Shown piece after piece: positions 22,976 through 33,197 of a stretch of 64,000 nt of DNA (the stretch's first letter is position 1; each line of letters opens with the position of its first letter). The notes beneath the pieces were generated by a model that saw nothing but the letters and a program-made list of their open reading frames with translations, ran no database searches and had not been told where the DNA came from. The stretch covers positions 24,610,833-24,674,832 of the forward strand of contig AP025062.1 in NCBI GenBank assembly GCA_036186865.1, written 5' to 3'. The stretch is from Eustoma russellianum. Taxonomy: Eukaryota; Streptophyta; Magnoliopsida; Gentianales; Gentianaceae. Position numbers and translations under genes: made by a program.

Positions 22976-23239
22976 TCTGTCGATCTTAAAAGTATTGCAT
23001 GTGAAACTTGTCAACTAGCTAAACACACCAAACAGAGTTACCCAGCTAAAATATATAAATCATTTGCACCTTTTAGTCTTATTCATTCGGATATATGGGG
23101 ACCATTTAGAGTAACTACTAACGAACACCTCCAGGCTGTTTTAAGAATTCTGAGGTACCTTAAGAGTACACCAGGACAAGGACTGTGTTTCAAAAAGAGT
23201 GCAGACCGAAGTGTTAATGTGTCTACAAATGTAGACTGA
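22871..23239 (+). pseudogene. F pre-integrase fused to RNase H scrap
   Basis: One open frame of 122 codons joins the GAG-pre-integrase finger (WHSRLGHPNF, ACETCQLAKHTK) and integrase start (HSDIWGPFRVTTN) straight to the RT/RNase H connection (AVLRILRYLKSTPGQGLC). The rest of integrase and all of RT, expected to be some 2 kb, are absent. RNase H remnants without a usable frame run on to about 23640. Confidence 0.88.
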
Positions 23240-23691
23240 GCTAGATCTAAGGTCGACATGAGATCACCAACTGGCTATGGAACCTTCCTATGGGGGACAT
23301 AGTTACTTGGTGGTGCAAGAAACAACAGATTGTGTCAAGAAGCAATGCAGAAGCAGAGTTGAGGGCACTTGCATTAGGAATCTGTGAAGCGTTTGGATCA
23401 GAAGAGTACTTGAAGATCTTCATATAGAGGCACGATTGTCTATCAAATTTTTTTGCGATAGCGTCTCTGCAATAAGTATGACAGAGAACACAATTCAGCA
23501 AGTCAAAGCATCTAGAAATAGACAGACATTTCATCCGTGAAAAGATAGAAGGAAATAAGGTCAGCCGAGTACACATCTCCACCAAAGATCAAATTCTAGA
23601 CATCTTAACAAAGCAGTTTCAACAAATATTTTCCAGTACTTAGTATTCAAGCTTGGTTGTATGAATATATACAACTAAACTTGAGAGAGAG

Positions 23692-24263
23692 TTAGACACA
23701 AGCTCAGCCGAGATTGGCCGACCTAAACAGGGTAGTTGCCGTGATGGGGTGAAACAAGAAGCAACTGAAACAAGTTAGCAGAGCTGAGCTGACTTGAACA
23801 TAGGAATGGCTGAGCTGAGTAAGAAGGGATGACCGAAACTGTCCTGAGCTAATGAAGTACTACTACCGTACTGAGGTGATCAAGACAGTGACAGGAAGAG
23901 TTGAGGTGAAGAAAAACATAGAACTCAGAGTGGCCGAGGTAAAGAAAGACATCAAAACAGGACAGGAATGAAGATGCGCTGAGCCGAGGTGACGAGCTGA
24001 AGCACAAGTCAGGCCGCAAAGCTGAGGCAGAGCTGAAACACTTAGTCAAAAACAACTTTGGTTTTTTAATGTACATTGTTCAAAGCAAAACATGTAACTA
24101 GTCATTACCTTATAGCCATCAGAAATTATTGTAGATAAACAGTAACCACTATACAGGTGGAAAAAAAGAAGCAGTTAGAGGCAGAAAAACTCCTATAAAA
24201 TGCGAGAAACTTGTAAATTTCATTTTTTACTAGAGTAAATTTCTAATTCTTCCAATCTCGACA
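23692..24263 (+). repeat. 3' LTR of F
   Basis: Follows the purine-rich stretch ACTTGAGAGAGAG, matches 20242-20814 and ends CAATCTCGACA. It is visibly more diverged from its partner than the E2 LTRs are from each other. Confidence 0.85.
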
Positions 24264-24761
24264 TTAATAAAAAAATAAAATAAAATCATGAGGAATAATG
24301 GTTTGTCATACCCATTACTATACCACCATAAAGTTTGCCTCGCATATTATACCAAATGGTTATGTTCTGATAAAATCATTTCGTCGAGTCATTTAAGTTT
24401 GCATGTTTAACATTTTTCAATTTGTTTCTAAGCAATATATGTTTGCTTTTTCTTTTACTTTTATGTGGTAACTAATGCAGACAAGTATTTGACAATCTAG
24501 AATAGCGGCAAGTAAATGCAAATGATGTCTAAACCCTTAAAGAAAATCCCATATTTTGTTGACAATTCCATCAAGTCTTAATCATAATCTAATTCTTGAT
24601 ACCTCAGCCAAGTGTTTACACATTATCCTTTGCACGTAATTCACTATTCAAACCCCTATTTAGTGTATCCTATTTTTCCATTCCTAATCATTCCTTCGCT
24701 GCTCAACATTTTCACAACCCTAAATTTTCTCATTCTCTTCTTTCTCTCCCATTCCATAGCC
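24264..24761 (+). promoter_or_regulatory. Upstream region of the bHLH gene
   Basis: About 500 bp separate the end of element F from the chosen start codon. The last ~60 bp are pyrimidine-rich (CTCATTCTCTTCTTTCTCTCC), typical of a plant 5' UTR. No TATA box or operator can be assigned with confidence. The F LTR may contribute regulatory sequence. Confidence 0.4.
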
Positions 24762-27700
24762 ATGAACCCCCACAACCTTGATGTCATGGGCAACCCGAAT
24801 GAGCTAGACAACTTTGACCCGAATGTCCATGAACTCCTCTCCTTGCCGAATGATCAGTGCTTCACGGATTATCATCCGCGAACCGCATTCCAATTTCCTT
24901 TATGTACTAGTGAAATCTCTAATGCTACTCACCCTCTTGTGATGAATTATGAATCACTAGCCCGATTTTTTCAACCGGGCGAAGGTACGAGCATTGGAGC
25001 TGCTGGGGAAAATGGGTTGCCGGACTCTGATTGTGTGATGAATTCTTCTTCACAATCTGGGACGTGCGGATTGCTAGCAAATAACAAGGTTAGTGGGGAT
25101 TTTATCTGTTATTTTGTTATACAATTAGGGGTTTAAAATACGACACTGTCATTTAGTCTGCTGAATGCAAGAAATACCAAGTTTAAGGGCAACCATTATT
25201 TCTTTTTATTCTCTTCTATTTTTAGTGTTTATACCATTAAAGAGAACAAGACTTACTATCCCATTGGATCAAGAGAAACACTTACGGAACTGTGATAATC
25301 CATTGTATAGACACTTGTGGAACTGTGGATTTGTGGTATATATTAATTATTCCTTTTTTTCTTTTTGCTTAAAGATCTTTGTACTTTGAATTTTATGTTG
25401 AATCCTATGGATTGTGACAGAGTTATGGTGGGAAGAAGAGAAAGAGAAACAAGGACAGAGAGGCAGAGAAACCAAGAGAAGTTGTACATGTAAGAGCTAA
25501 GAGAGGCCAAGCAACTGATAGTCATAGCCTTGCTGAAAGGGTAAGGATTTTTATTATTCAACAATCAACCAAAATCCTAAGACTTATATTCAAACTACAG
25601 ATATTGTTAATCATCCAAGGTTCTTATAATAGCGTCAAGAAGAAGTGATTTTTCTAATCGAAATTCTTGAATCTCACTAGTATAGATGCACATGGGTGAA
25701 AGTTATACTATTAGATTTTTTATTTTTGTGACAACTTTTATTTCTCACCCCGTAAGATAGCACAAATGAAATTACATGTGGGTTTCGAGAACTATCCAAT
25801 TTAGTGGGGTAATTGGTGTCCGTTTTTTAGTAATAGCCACAAAAATTTCTTGTTTAAACCCTTGGATTAAAGTATATAGTTTCTCATGATTCTTTTAAAC
25901 TGTATATACTAGTCGAGGAGGGAGAAAATAAACGAGAAGCTCAGATGCTTGCAAGATCTGGTTCCTGGATGTTACAAGGTAAGCCGCTGATTCTTTTATC
26001 GAAATCCTTTAATTTGTGACATTGATGTCAATAGCTGCGGAAACAGCCTCCAAAGGTAAGTTAAGTCTGCGTACATCAGATCGCGAAACAATCCAGTCCT
26101 TCCCCAGACCTTATGCAAATGTGTGAATCTAATACAACGGAAACGCCTTTTAATTTTTTCCCGTTCAGTAAAATTTAATGGTAAGAGTAATTATATGACG
26201 ATGGACGGGAAATTGATCTGGTTTTACATTATCCCTAAAACAATATACTGTACAGCTGTGTTTAGGCTCCTTCATACATGCAATTATACTATTTAACATG
26301 ATCATCACGATGCCTTGCAGACAATGGGAATGGCCGTGATGTTGGATGTGATTACCAATTATGTTCGTTCCCTGCAAAATCAGATCGATGTGAGTTATAA
26401 AATACAACTAATAATAGTTTCCGTACTCCTATAATTCTTTAAAAGTAGTACCTATATATATGTATATATTTATAGCACTATTTTTGAAGGAATTTCTTTT
26501 TAGATGTGTTATGTATGGATTTCAGTTTTGGTTTCTTTCAGTTTCTATCCATGAAACTATCCGCAGCAAGTTTATTCTACGACTTCAACTCAGACATCGA
26601 TACAGTGGGAGCAGTTCAGGTACATCTTTTTGTGATGGCTTATTCTTTATCGGTAATAAAAGTTGATTGAGTTATTTGTGCTTAGATCGTTGTATCCTAT
26701 CAAATACACTAATTAAGATTTCACCAGCACACCTGATGTAAATCTTAAGGACGGGTCTTGGAGCAACAGGTAATATGAATGCTTTATGACCTTGAGGTCA
26801 CTTGTTCGAACCGTGTAAACAGTCTTATGCAAAAAGTATAGAGTAAGGTTGTGTACATCAGATCGCGAAGCGATCCATCCCCTCTCCGGGCTATGCGGCA
26901 AACGCGGGAGCTTAGTATTCTGGAAACGACTTTTTTAACTCATATAAAACTTGTTAGCTAAAAGTGATGATGTATGGTACCAACAAAGGCTTAAGATCGT
27001 AAATAACGTTGACATCCTAAAATCAAATGGTCTTTTGTGTATCTTATACCAACTGCAGCTTATTACTTATACCTATTCGAAATTTTCAATTGGTGTTGTC
27101 GGGAGACTGTGAAGTTGGCTTATCACAGCTTCGTTTGCTTCACCAATTAACATGGCTTTATTTAATTGATTGAACTGCATGTCTTTATATATGCTTTCAA
27201 AGTATCTCATGTAAAGCAACCAACAGAAATCAACTCATATTAAGGAACTTAGCATTCAATGAACTGCTTAAAGAGCATAATTGCTACTGGCATGAATGTA
27301 TTACATATGATATATGAATTTTTATTTTTTAAAATTTTTTGTTAGGTCTCAACAATGAGAAGACGTCTTAATCAATACAACATTATGGAAGTAGTTTAAT
27401 GGTGTAACTTTTCTCGGGGTATTAGAAGACAAAATAACGATTAGTAGACTCCCCCCCCCCCCCCCCCTCCCAACTTCTCCCAAATAAAGTATGTCATAGA
27501 TTGTCTAAGATGCCAGAAGCGGACCTTTTCTTACTTGATGTGATCGGCCAAATGAATTCCCTTCTACTTCTTTACCAGTCCAGTCAACATGAACCATATC
27601 TTATAATTCAGTATCTTTTTCTTTAATATAAGTGAAGGCATATATGTTAAATAACGTAGGTTACTAGATACTACTCAATGTGTTTGTTGAAACTATAGTG

Positions 27701-27824
27701 TCCCCTCTTAAGTTACTAACAAATCTAAATGGCTTTTGTGCAACAGGAAGCACAAGGAATAGAAAAGCTAATGGGAGAAGGATACGTTATGCCACAACAA
27801 TTTCATAATTCTTGGCCGTATTGA
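24762..27824 (+). CDS. BEE1/BEE3-like: bHLH transcription factor, BEE1/BEE3-like (6 exons)
   Basis: Six exons with GT..AG introns, all phase 0, join to 245 codons: 24762-25088, 25421-25540, 25913-25978, 26321-26389, 26542-26619 and 27747-27824. Exon 1 is an acidic, low-similarity N-terminus. Exon 2 is basic and holds AKRGQATDSHSLAER. Exons 3-4 complete helix-loop-helix (RREKINEKLRCLQDLVPGCY, TMGMAVMLD, YVRSLQNQID). Exon 5 holds FLSMKL, as in the BEE group of Arabidopsis. The H-E-R residues that read CANNTG/G-box DNA are present. BEE proteins are nuclear regulators of brassinosteroid-promoted growth. Ser replaces the usual Val after LAER at the exon 2/3 junction, and DVI replaces the usual DEI in helix 2. 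No lesion is seen, so the gene is probably intact. The start at 24762 was chosen over an in-frame ATG at 24612 that would add a hydrophobic, un-bHLH-like leader. Confidence 0.9.
26030..26160 (+). repeat. Au-like SINE fragment in bHLH intron 3
   Basis: The words GGAAACAGCCTC, GTCTGCGTACATCAGATCGC and TCCTTCCCCAGACC follow the 3' half of the plant Au SINE (tRNA-derived). The 5' tRNA-like half is missing. The call rests on recall of the Au consensus. Confidence 0.65.
26745..26935 (+). repeat. Au-like SINE in bHLH intron 5
   Basis: GACGGGTCTTGGAGCAACAG, then GACCTTGAGGTCACTTGTTC and GAACCG (box B-like), GTAAACAGTCTTATGCA, GTTGTGTACATCAGATCGC and a GC-rich 3' part with CGGGAGCTTAGT. The order is that of the Au SINE family of angiosperms. 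It is a nearly full-length but diverged copy in the sense orientation of the gene. It shares the diagnostic ACATCAGATCGCGAA with the intron 3 fragment. Confidence 0.8.
27451..27467. repeat. Poly-C run in bHLH intron 5
   Basis: A run of 17 C followed by TCCC. Such runs are slippage-prone and length-variable. Confidence 0.8.
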
Positions 27825-28177
27825 CTATTTCTTATATTCAGCATATCTTTGAAACTCTTACAGGCATACATTATATATGCGTAAACCGTATATTTGCTGA
27901 TTGTGTTTTTTCCCCCTTTGTGCCGAAAATAATATGATAGTATCAACAAGTGGATTGTTTCACTTCTATAATTGTAACAGTATGATAATTGGAGAATATA
28001 TGTCATTTTCCTTTGGTCTTTTTCGATTGTTTATTTTCTCGTGTCCGCTTATTCAGATAAGCAAATTTGGCTGCAACAGGTTTTATACTTCCATTTAACT
28101 TTAGTTTGACAATCCTAACTACGATTCTTCAGTACCTCGCTAATTGATCCAAAATCATATTCGAGCCAACTCAACTT
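27825..28177. other. 3' flank of the bHLH gene
   Basis: About 350 bp between the stop codon and the LTR of element A1. It should contain the 3' UTR and poly(A) site, but no clear signal could be fixed. Confidence 0.5.
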
Positions 28178-29898
28178 TGTTGGAAAAGTACGTTTAAAGT
28201 ATTTAAAAATTTGCTTCAAACTTATACAAAAGCATGTAAAATGTTTTTTGAGAGATTAAAAGATGATTAAAACATTTTGAACTTGTAAGAAATCACTTGG
28301 ATCAATCCATGTGCTAGTTGGATCTAACCAAGTGAAAATTAAAATAAAGTTGAGTGTTCTGTTGGACATCGATCAATAAATGTTGTTGTTAAGATATAAA
28401 ATGTTTTGATTATGTAAAGATGTTTTAAATAAGTTAAATTTACAATTGAGATTTGATGCAAAATGAAAAAATAAAATATGTCAAAAATGGTTGAGATTGG
28501 AACTCTACTGTCCAACATCGATCTTTCAAACTGAGGACATCGATCGATCGATGTCCCTTCAGTCTCTCCAAGAGAGACTTCGAGCGATCGATGTCAGGCC
28601 AGAAAAGTTTCTGTCCAACATCGATCTCTCATACAGAGGACATCGATCGATCGATGTCACTTCAGTCTCTCCGAGAGAGACTTCGATCGATCGATATCAG
28701 GCCAAAAAAGTTTCTATATAACATCAATCTCTCAGTCCAAGGGACATCGATCGATCGGTGTCACTTCAGTCTCTCCAAGAGAGACTTCGATCGATCGATG
28801 TCAGGCCAGAAAGTTTCTGTCCAACATCGATCTCTCAGTCCAGGGGACATCGATCAATCGATGTCACATCAGTCTCTCCAGGTTAGACTTCGATCGATCG
28901 ATGTCAAGAAGGTTCAAAACTTGAAAGATTCTGGAGGACATCGATCTCTCAGCCAGGCAATTCAATCGATCGATGTCTCTGAGAATTCAAATTTTTATGA
29001 ACGTTGGAACAACGTCCAAGGGAGATTCATGGTGTTTTCTCTTTCCAATCTTGTTCAAATTTCTTGTGGACTTTACTCTAACCTCACACATGCTTCTTTG
29101 ACTATTATATCCATGTCCAAGTCATTCTAGGTTGGCTATTGAGGATCGAATCACTCTATAGGGCGGCTAAAGACTATATGGACATTATCTTGACATTTGA
29201 TGTAGTTGAAGACATGGTGGAGGCTACCAAAACATGGTGAACATCTCCTATAAATGGATGAAGCATGGGTGAGGCAAAGACACAATTTCACCATCATCAA
29301 GCTTCATTATTCATTGTTGTATATTTATCTCATATGTGTAAAAGTGCTTAAAGCTTGTTAAGCATTTCTTTGTTCTTCATTGTTGTATATTGAAAGATAG
29401 AGAGTCTAACACAAGAGAAACCATAAATATTTGATCTCTTGCTTGTGTTTAGACTAGTGAGAAAGCGTGAACCCTATTTCTTCTTTTAAACCCACTGTGA
29501 GAAAGTTCTTGAAGAGAACTTTGTTGAAGTTGTGAGGTAGTAAGAAATTGTTCTTGCTTAGAGTTGTAGTTGCTGTAGTTGCACAAGGATATTTTGTGCA
29601 AGAAGTTGTTGTGGTTGCTTACACTAATGTGTTAGTGTAAGTATTGCTGTGGTTGTTTTTATTAGCTTTAATAAGAAGAGTAATTGTTGAAAATCCACTT
29701 TGGCAACAAAGTGGTAGTCGAGTAGAATCATTTACGATTCGAACCACTCTATATCCAGTGTACTCATTCATTGTTTCTCATCTTCTATTGTTTCTTTGAT
29801 TTTGAATTCCATTTGAGTTGAGCCACACGAGAAAAATTCCGCAAAATTGCCACACTCTATTCACCCTCCCCCCTCTAGAGTGTGTTACGGACCTAACA
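28178..29898 (+). repeat. 5' LTR of A1
   Basis: Starts TGTTGGAAAAGTACG and ends TTACGGACCTAACA, two bases before the primer-binding site. U3 carries an array of ATCGAT palindromes (28509-28990). The start is homologous to the LTR of element C (51197 on), and the whole is homologous to the A2 LTR in inverse orientation. Confidence 0.9.
28509..28990 (+). repeat. 103-bp tandem repeat of ATCGAT palindromes in A1 U3
   Basis: The perfect palindrome GACATCGATCGATCGATGTC lies at 28536-28555 and 28639-28658. One- or two-base variants lie at 28743-28762 and 28846-28865, giving spacings of 103, 104 and 103 bp. Each unit also has a second half-palindrome (CTTCGATCGATCGATGTC, for example at 28785-28802) and a small hairpin, AGTCTCTC-CAA-GAGAGACT. 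Spacers are conserved (TTTCTGTCCAACATCGATCT). Confidence 0.93.
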
Positions 29899-29900
29899 AT

Positions 29901-29912
29901 TGGTATTAGAGC
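29901..29912 (+). other. Primer-binding site of A1 (Met-tRNA, one mismatch)
   Basis: TGGTATTAGAGC follows the LTR after two bases. It differs from the standard TGGTATCAGAGC at one position. The A2 counterpart is far more decayed. Confidence 0.85.
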
Positions 29913-29961
29913 CTAGCCTTGATTGCTTGGCCAATCTTTGCTAGTAGCAAGGTTAAAGATC

Positions 29962-31650
29962 ATGGAAATGACAACCTCTTCATCTTACACCTCAACTTCT
30001 AAGCCAACTGCACTATTCTCAGGATCAAGCACTAAAGCACCTATGTTTGATGCCCACAATTACTCTTTGTGGAAATTTCAAATGATCAATCATTTGAAAG
30101 GCTGTGGATTTGATATATGGAGAGCCGTTGTCAAAGGAATCGAAGTTCCTATGAGTACCAACTCAAAAGGAGAATCAATGTTCAAAGATGAGTATGACTA
30201 CACCAACGAAGAGAAGATAAACTTCACCATCAATGGCAAAGCATTTGATATTCTTTCAAGTGCTCTTACCACCACCGAGCTTATAAGACTTCAAGGTCTT
30301 GAAACAGCCCATGAAGCATGAAAAAGGCTAGAAATGATACATGAAGGGACTGAGCAAGTAAGAATGGCCAAAAGACTAATGCTCATGAAGGAATATGAAA
30401 TGTTTGGTATGAAGAGTGGTGAAGAGATTGAGGAGACAATCGACCGATTCGCTCGAATAGTGAATCAACTTTCCGTGATGGACAAGAAAATCTCAAATGA
30501 AGACCTTGTCTCAAAACTCCTCAACTCTTGCCAAGAGAATGGACACATAAAGTCACCGCCATACCGAATCAAAGAATCTCAAGACTCTTACACTTGATGA
30601 GCTATCCAATCATCTTCTTACTCATGAAATCCTTATTGATGCACAAAATATAATGAACCCTATCAAGCCCACACAAGCATCACACAAAGGATTGGTGGCA
30701 GAGTCCGATGAATCGGATGAGGAAGTTGCTCTTCTAGTGAGAAATTTTAGAAGAATGGCAACAAGAAATAAGGCTCAAGCAAGAAACTTTTTCAAGAGAC
30801 CACACAAGGAAAAAGAAGCAAGTGAAAATTGCTATGGTGTGGTCGACCCGGTCACTTCATTGCCGATTGCCGCGTCAAGTAGTCGCAAAAACAAAAAAAA
30901 AGAAGGTCTTTTTTCAAAAGAAGAAAGCTCTTAATGCGGAGGTAACCACGTGGGATGATCTCCTCTCCGAAACGGAAGGAGAACAAAGTGAAGACCAAGA
31001 TGTTGGACTTGTTGCAATAGTTGAGAATCCAAAAGCACAACATACTTGTCTCATGGCAATCGAAAATGACCTTGAGGTAAACTCTAGCCCTTCTAATTTG
31101 CAAGATGAAATAAGAGATTTGCAAGGCGATTTTGAAAAACTGAGTTTAAAATATCAACAATTGACGAAAGAATTTAAAAATGCATATTAGAAAACAAGAA
31201 CTTGTATGATAAGAATATTTTGGTGTTTCAAGATCATGACATCATACTCACCATGCATGAAACCGTAGCCCTTGAAAATGTGAAAATTAGGAAAGAATGA
31301 GAGAGGGTAAGATTAGTCTTACAAAAACTAACCGATGGTAAAATAATCTAGACAAATTACTCGGAAACAAAAGAATTGGAAATGATAAATCTGGCTTAGG
31401 ATTTAATTCCTCACATTCCTCCATTAAGCCTAAGCATTAAAGAAAAAGGCAAATAAGAGAAAAATACAACATGACTCATCATCTTATAAACCAAGGGATG
31501 TACCCACTTGTTTTCATTGTAATAAAGTAGGACATGTGAAGAGTGCATGTAAAGCTAGATTTAGTAGTATGCATGTTTGGAAGCCTAAGGGTAGACAAGC
31601 TAACCCTAAAGGACCCAACTATCAAAGGATACAAATGCATAAATCTCTTG
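29962..31650 (+). pseudogene. A1 gag (broken)
   Basis: Starts at ATG 29962 (MEMTTSSSYTST). The capsid part reads FDAHNYSLWKFQMINHLKG and MAKRLMLMKEYEMFGM. A TGA sits at 30319-30321, in a Trp-like context, and double stops lie near 30597. The first zinc knuckle (about 30828-30880) is split by a frameshift, so CGRPGHF is out of frame with both neighbours. A long helical part follows (LQDEIRDLQGDFEKLSLKYQ). A second knuckle, CFHCNKVGHVKSAC, lies near 31508-31550. The same knuckle-1 shift is present in A2. Confidence 0.87.
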
Positions 31651-33197
31651 GTTTTGTAGACTCTCAAGATAAATAGAGTAACCAAAGAAGAAGGAACCAA
31701 ATGGCTCATGGACAGCAGATGTTCAACGCACATGACCGGAGACAAAACTTTATTCACCAAGCTCAAGCTCCAAGATGGTGGAACGATGCATTTTGGCAAT
31801 GGGGGAGCCAAAATCCTTGGACATAGAGAAATCGGTAACTCTTCATTCACTATTAATAATGTATTATATGTAGAAGGGCTTAAGTATAATTTGATAAGTG
31901 TTATCCAACTATGTGATGTTAATTTTCAAGTTGAATTTGTGAAAAGAAAATTCATCATGAAAAAGAATGATAAGATTATTTTTCAGGATATAAGGAAAAA
32001 TAACATTTATAAATTTAGCACACATGATTTGATATCAGAAAAGGTTTCTTGCCTAGTTGGTAAAAATGATTTGACTTAACTATGGCATAGACGAGTTGGA
32101 CATATTATTTTCAAAAATTTCAAAGATATTTGCAAAAATAAAAAGGTCCAAGGTCTTCCAAAATTGAATTTCGAAAACCATGGCTTATGTGACACTTGTC
32201 AAAAGGCATAGCTTGTTAAAACAAGTTTCAAGCCCACAAGTGAAATCTCCACCACCAAACCTCTAAAATTACTTCATATGGATTTGTATGGGTATATTGG
32301 AACGGCAAGTCTAGGTGGAAAACATTACACCTTCGTGGTGGTAGAAAACTTCTCTAGGTACACTTAGGTAAAATTTTTAGCTAAAAAGAATGATGCATGC
32401 CAAGAGTTTATAAACTTTGTAGAAGATTAGAAAATAAAAAAAGAAGACACAGTTAAGGAAATTAGAAGTGATAGAGGTGGTGAGTTTCAAGAATTTTGTG
32501 TATCCAAAGAGTATGGAAACAATTTCTCGACTCCAAGAACTCCTTAACAAAATGGTGTTGTGGAAAGGAAAAATAGAACACTTGAAGAAATGAGTAGACC
32601 CATGCTAAACGAATTTGAGCTACCCAAATATTTTTGGGCCGAAGTGGTAAACACCGCATGTCATGTACTCAATAGAGTTTACTTGAGACCATCTCTCAAA
32701 AAGACTCCTTATGAGCTTTGGAAAGGTAGAGTACCAAATATTGGTTATTTCAAGGTATTCGGTTGTAAGTGTTTTATACTTAACAACAAAGATAACTTGG
32801 ATAGACTCGATTTCAAAGCGGATGAAGGAGTCCTTATGGGATATGCTCAAAATAGCAAGCATTTAGAGTATATAATAAAAGGAGTATGAAAGTTGAAGAG
32901 TCAATTCATGTCAAATTTAGTGAACTCCTTGAGGATGAACCATGTATAAATGATGATGATAAGGAAATAATTGAAGTAGGTCATATAGAAAAATTTGAGA
33001 ATCCAAAAGGGAATATTGTCATTGACCTTAGTGTTGATCCACTTGAACCTAAAGGTTGAAGATGAAGAAGTAAGAGGAGATACTTCAAATTTACTGGATT
33101 CATATAAGTATAAGAAAGATCATCCAAAAGAACTAATACTAGGTGAAACAAATCAAGACATAATGACAAGAAGAATATTTAATGAAAATGCATTCAT
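31651..33197 (+). pseudogene. A1 protease / integrase (broken, truncated)
   Basis: The protease motif reads DSRCSTHMTGD near 31711-31745; the usual DSG Gly is Arg. YNLISV and the GAG-pre-integrase finger (LWHRRVGHI region near 32080) follow. Integrase core pieces include the SDRGGEF region (about 32468-32485), and VERKNRTLEEMSRPMLNEFE with the triad Glu begins at 32557. Stops occur at 32078, 32366, 32428 and 32545. After TRRIFNENAFI the sequence enters the B LTR at 33198. Confidence 0.87.

Larger units (their letters stand above)
20242..24263 (+). mobile_element. F: internally deleted Ty1/copia element
   Basis: A plus-strand copia element with ~573-bp LTRs, a perfect TGGTATCAGAGC primer-binding site and only about 2.9 kb of internal DNA. 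Gag, protease, GAG-pre-integrase and a scrap of RNase H survive. Integrase core and RT are missing, and part of the protease/pre-integrase region is duplicated. TTAA(T) flanks both sides (20238-20242 and 24264-24268), a possible target-site duplication overlapping the LTR start. It is non-autonomous. Confidence 0.88.
28178..33197 (+). mobile_element. A1: Ty1/copia element (SIRE-like), 3' part missing
   Basis: A plus-strand copia element with a 1721-bp 5' LTR, primer-binding site, gag with two zinc-knuckle regions, protease and integrase. It ends abruptly at 33197, in the integrase-RT linker, where the LTR of element B begins. RT, RNase H and 3' LTR are not found in the same orientation. An inverted relative (A2) lies on the other side of B. 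Confidence 0.9.

Noticed and set aside
24612..24761. In-frame N-terminal extension of the bHLH gene
   Set aside because: The added 50 residues are hydrophobic and lie in a pyrimidine-rich leader; a BEE-like protein would not carry a membrane-like leader. ATG 24762 is preferred.
26745..26935. A functional tRNA gene
   Set aside because: The tRNA-like part has a box B-like segment but no cloverleaf, and it is followed by the Au-type SINE body.
28509..28990. CRISPR-like look: regular palindromic repeats with spacers
   Set aside because: The spacers are themselves repeated, the array sits in a plant LTR, and no cas genes are present.
28491..29130. Open frames with repeated HRSIDV/RSMS residues over the palindrome array
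   Set aside because: They arise because the tandem unit lacks stops in one frame. The region lies in LTR U3 upstream of the promoter and has no start context; the A2 copy does not preserve the frame.
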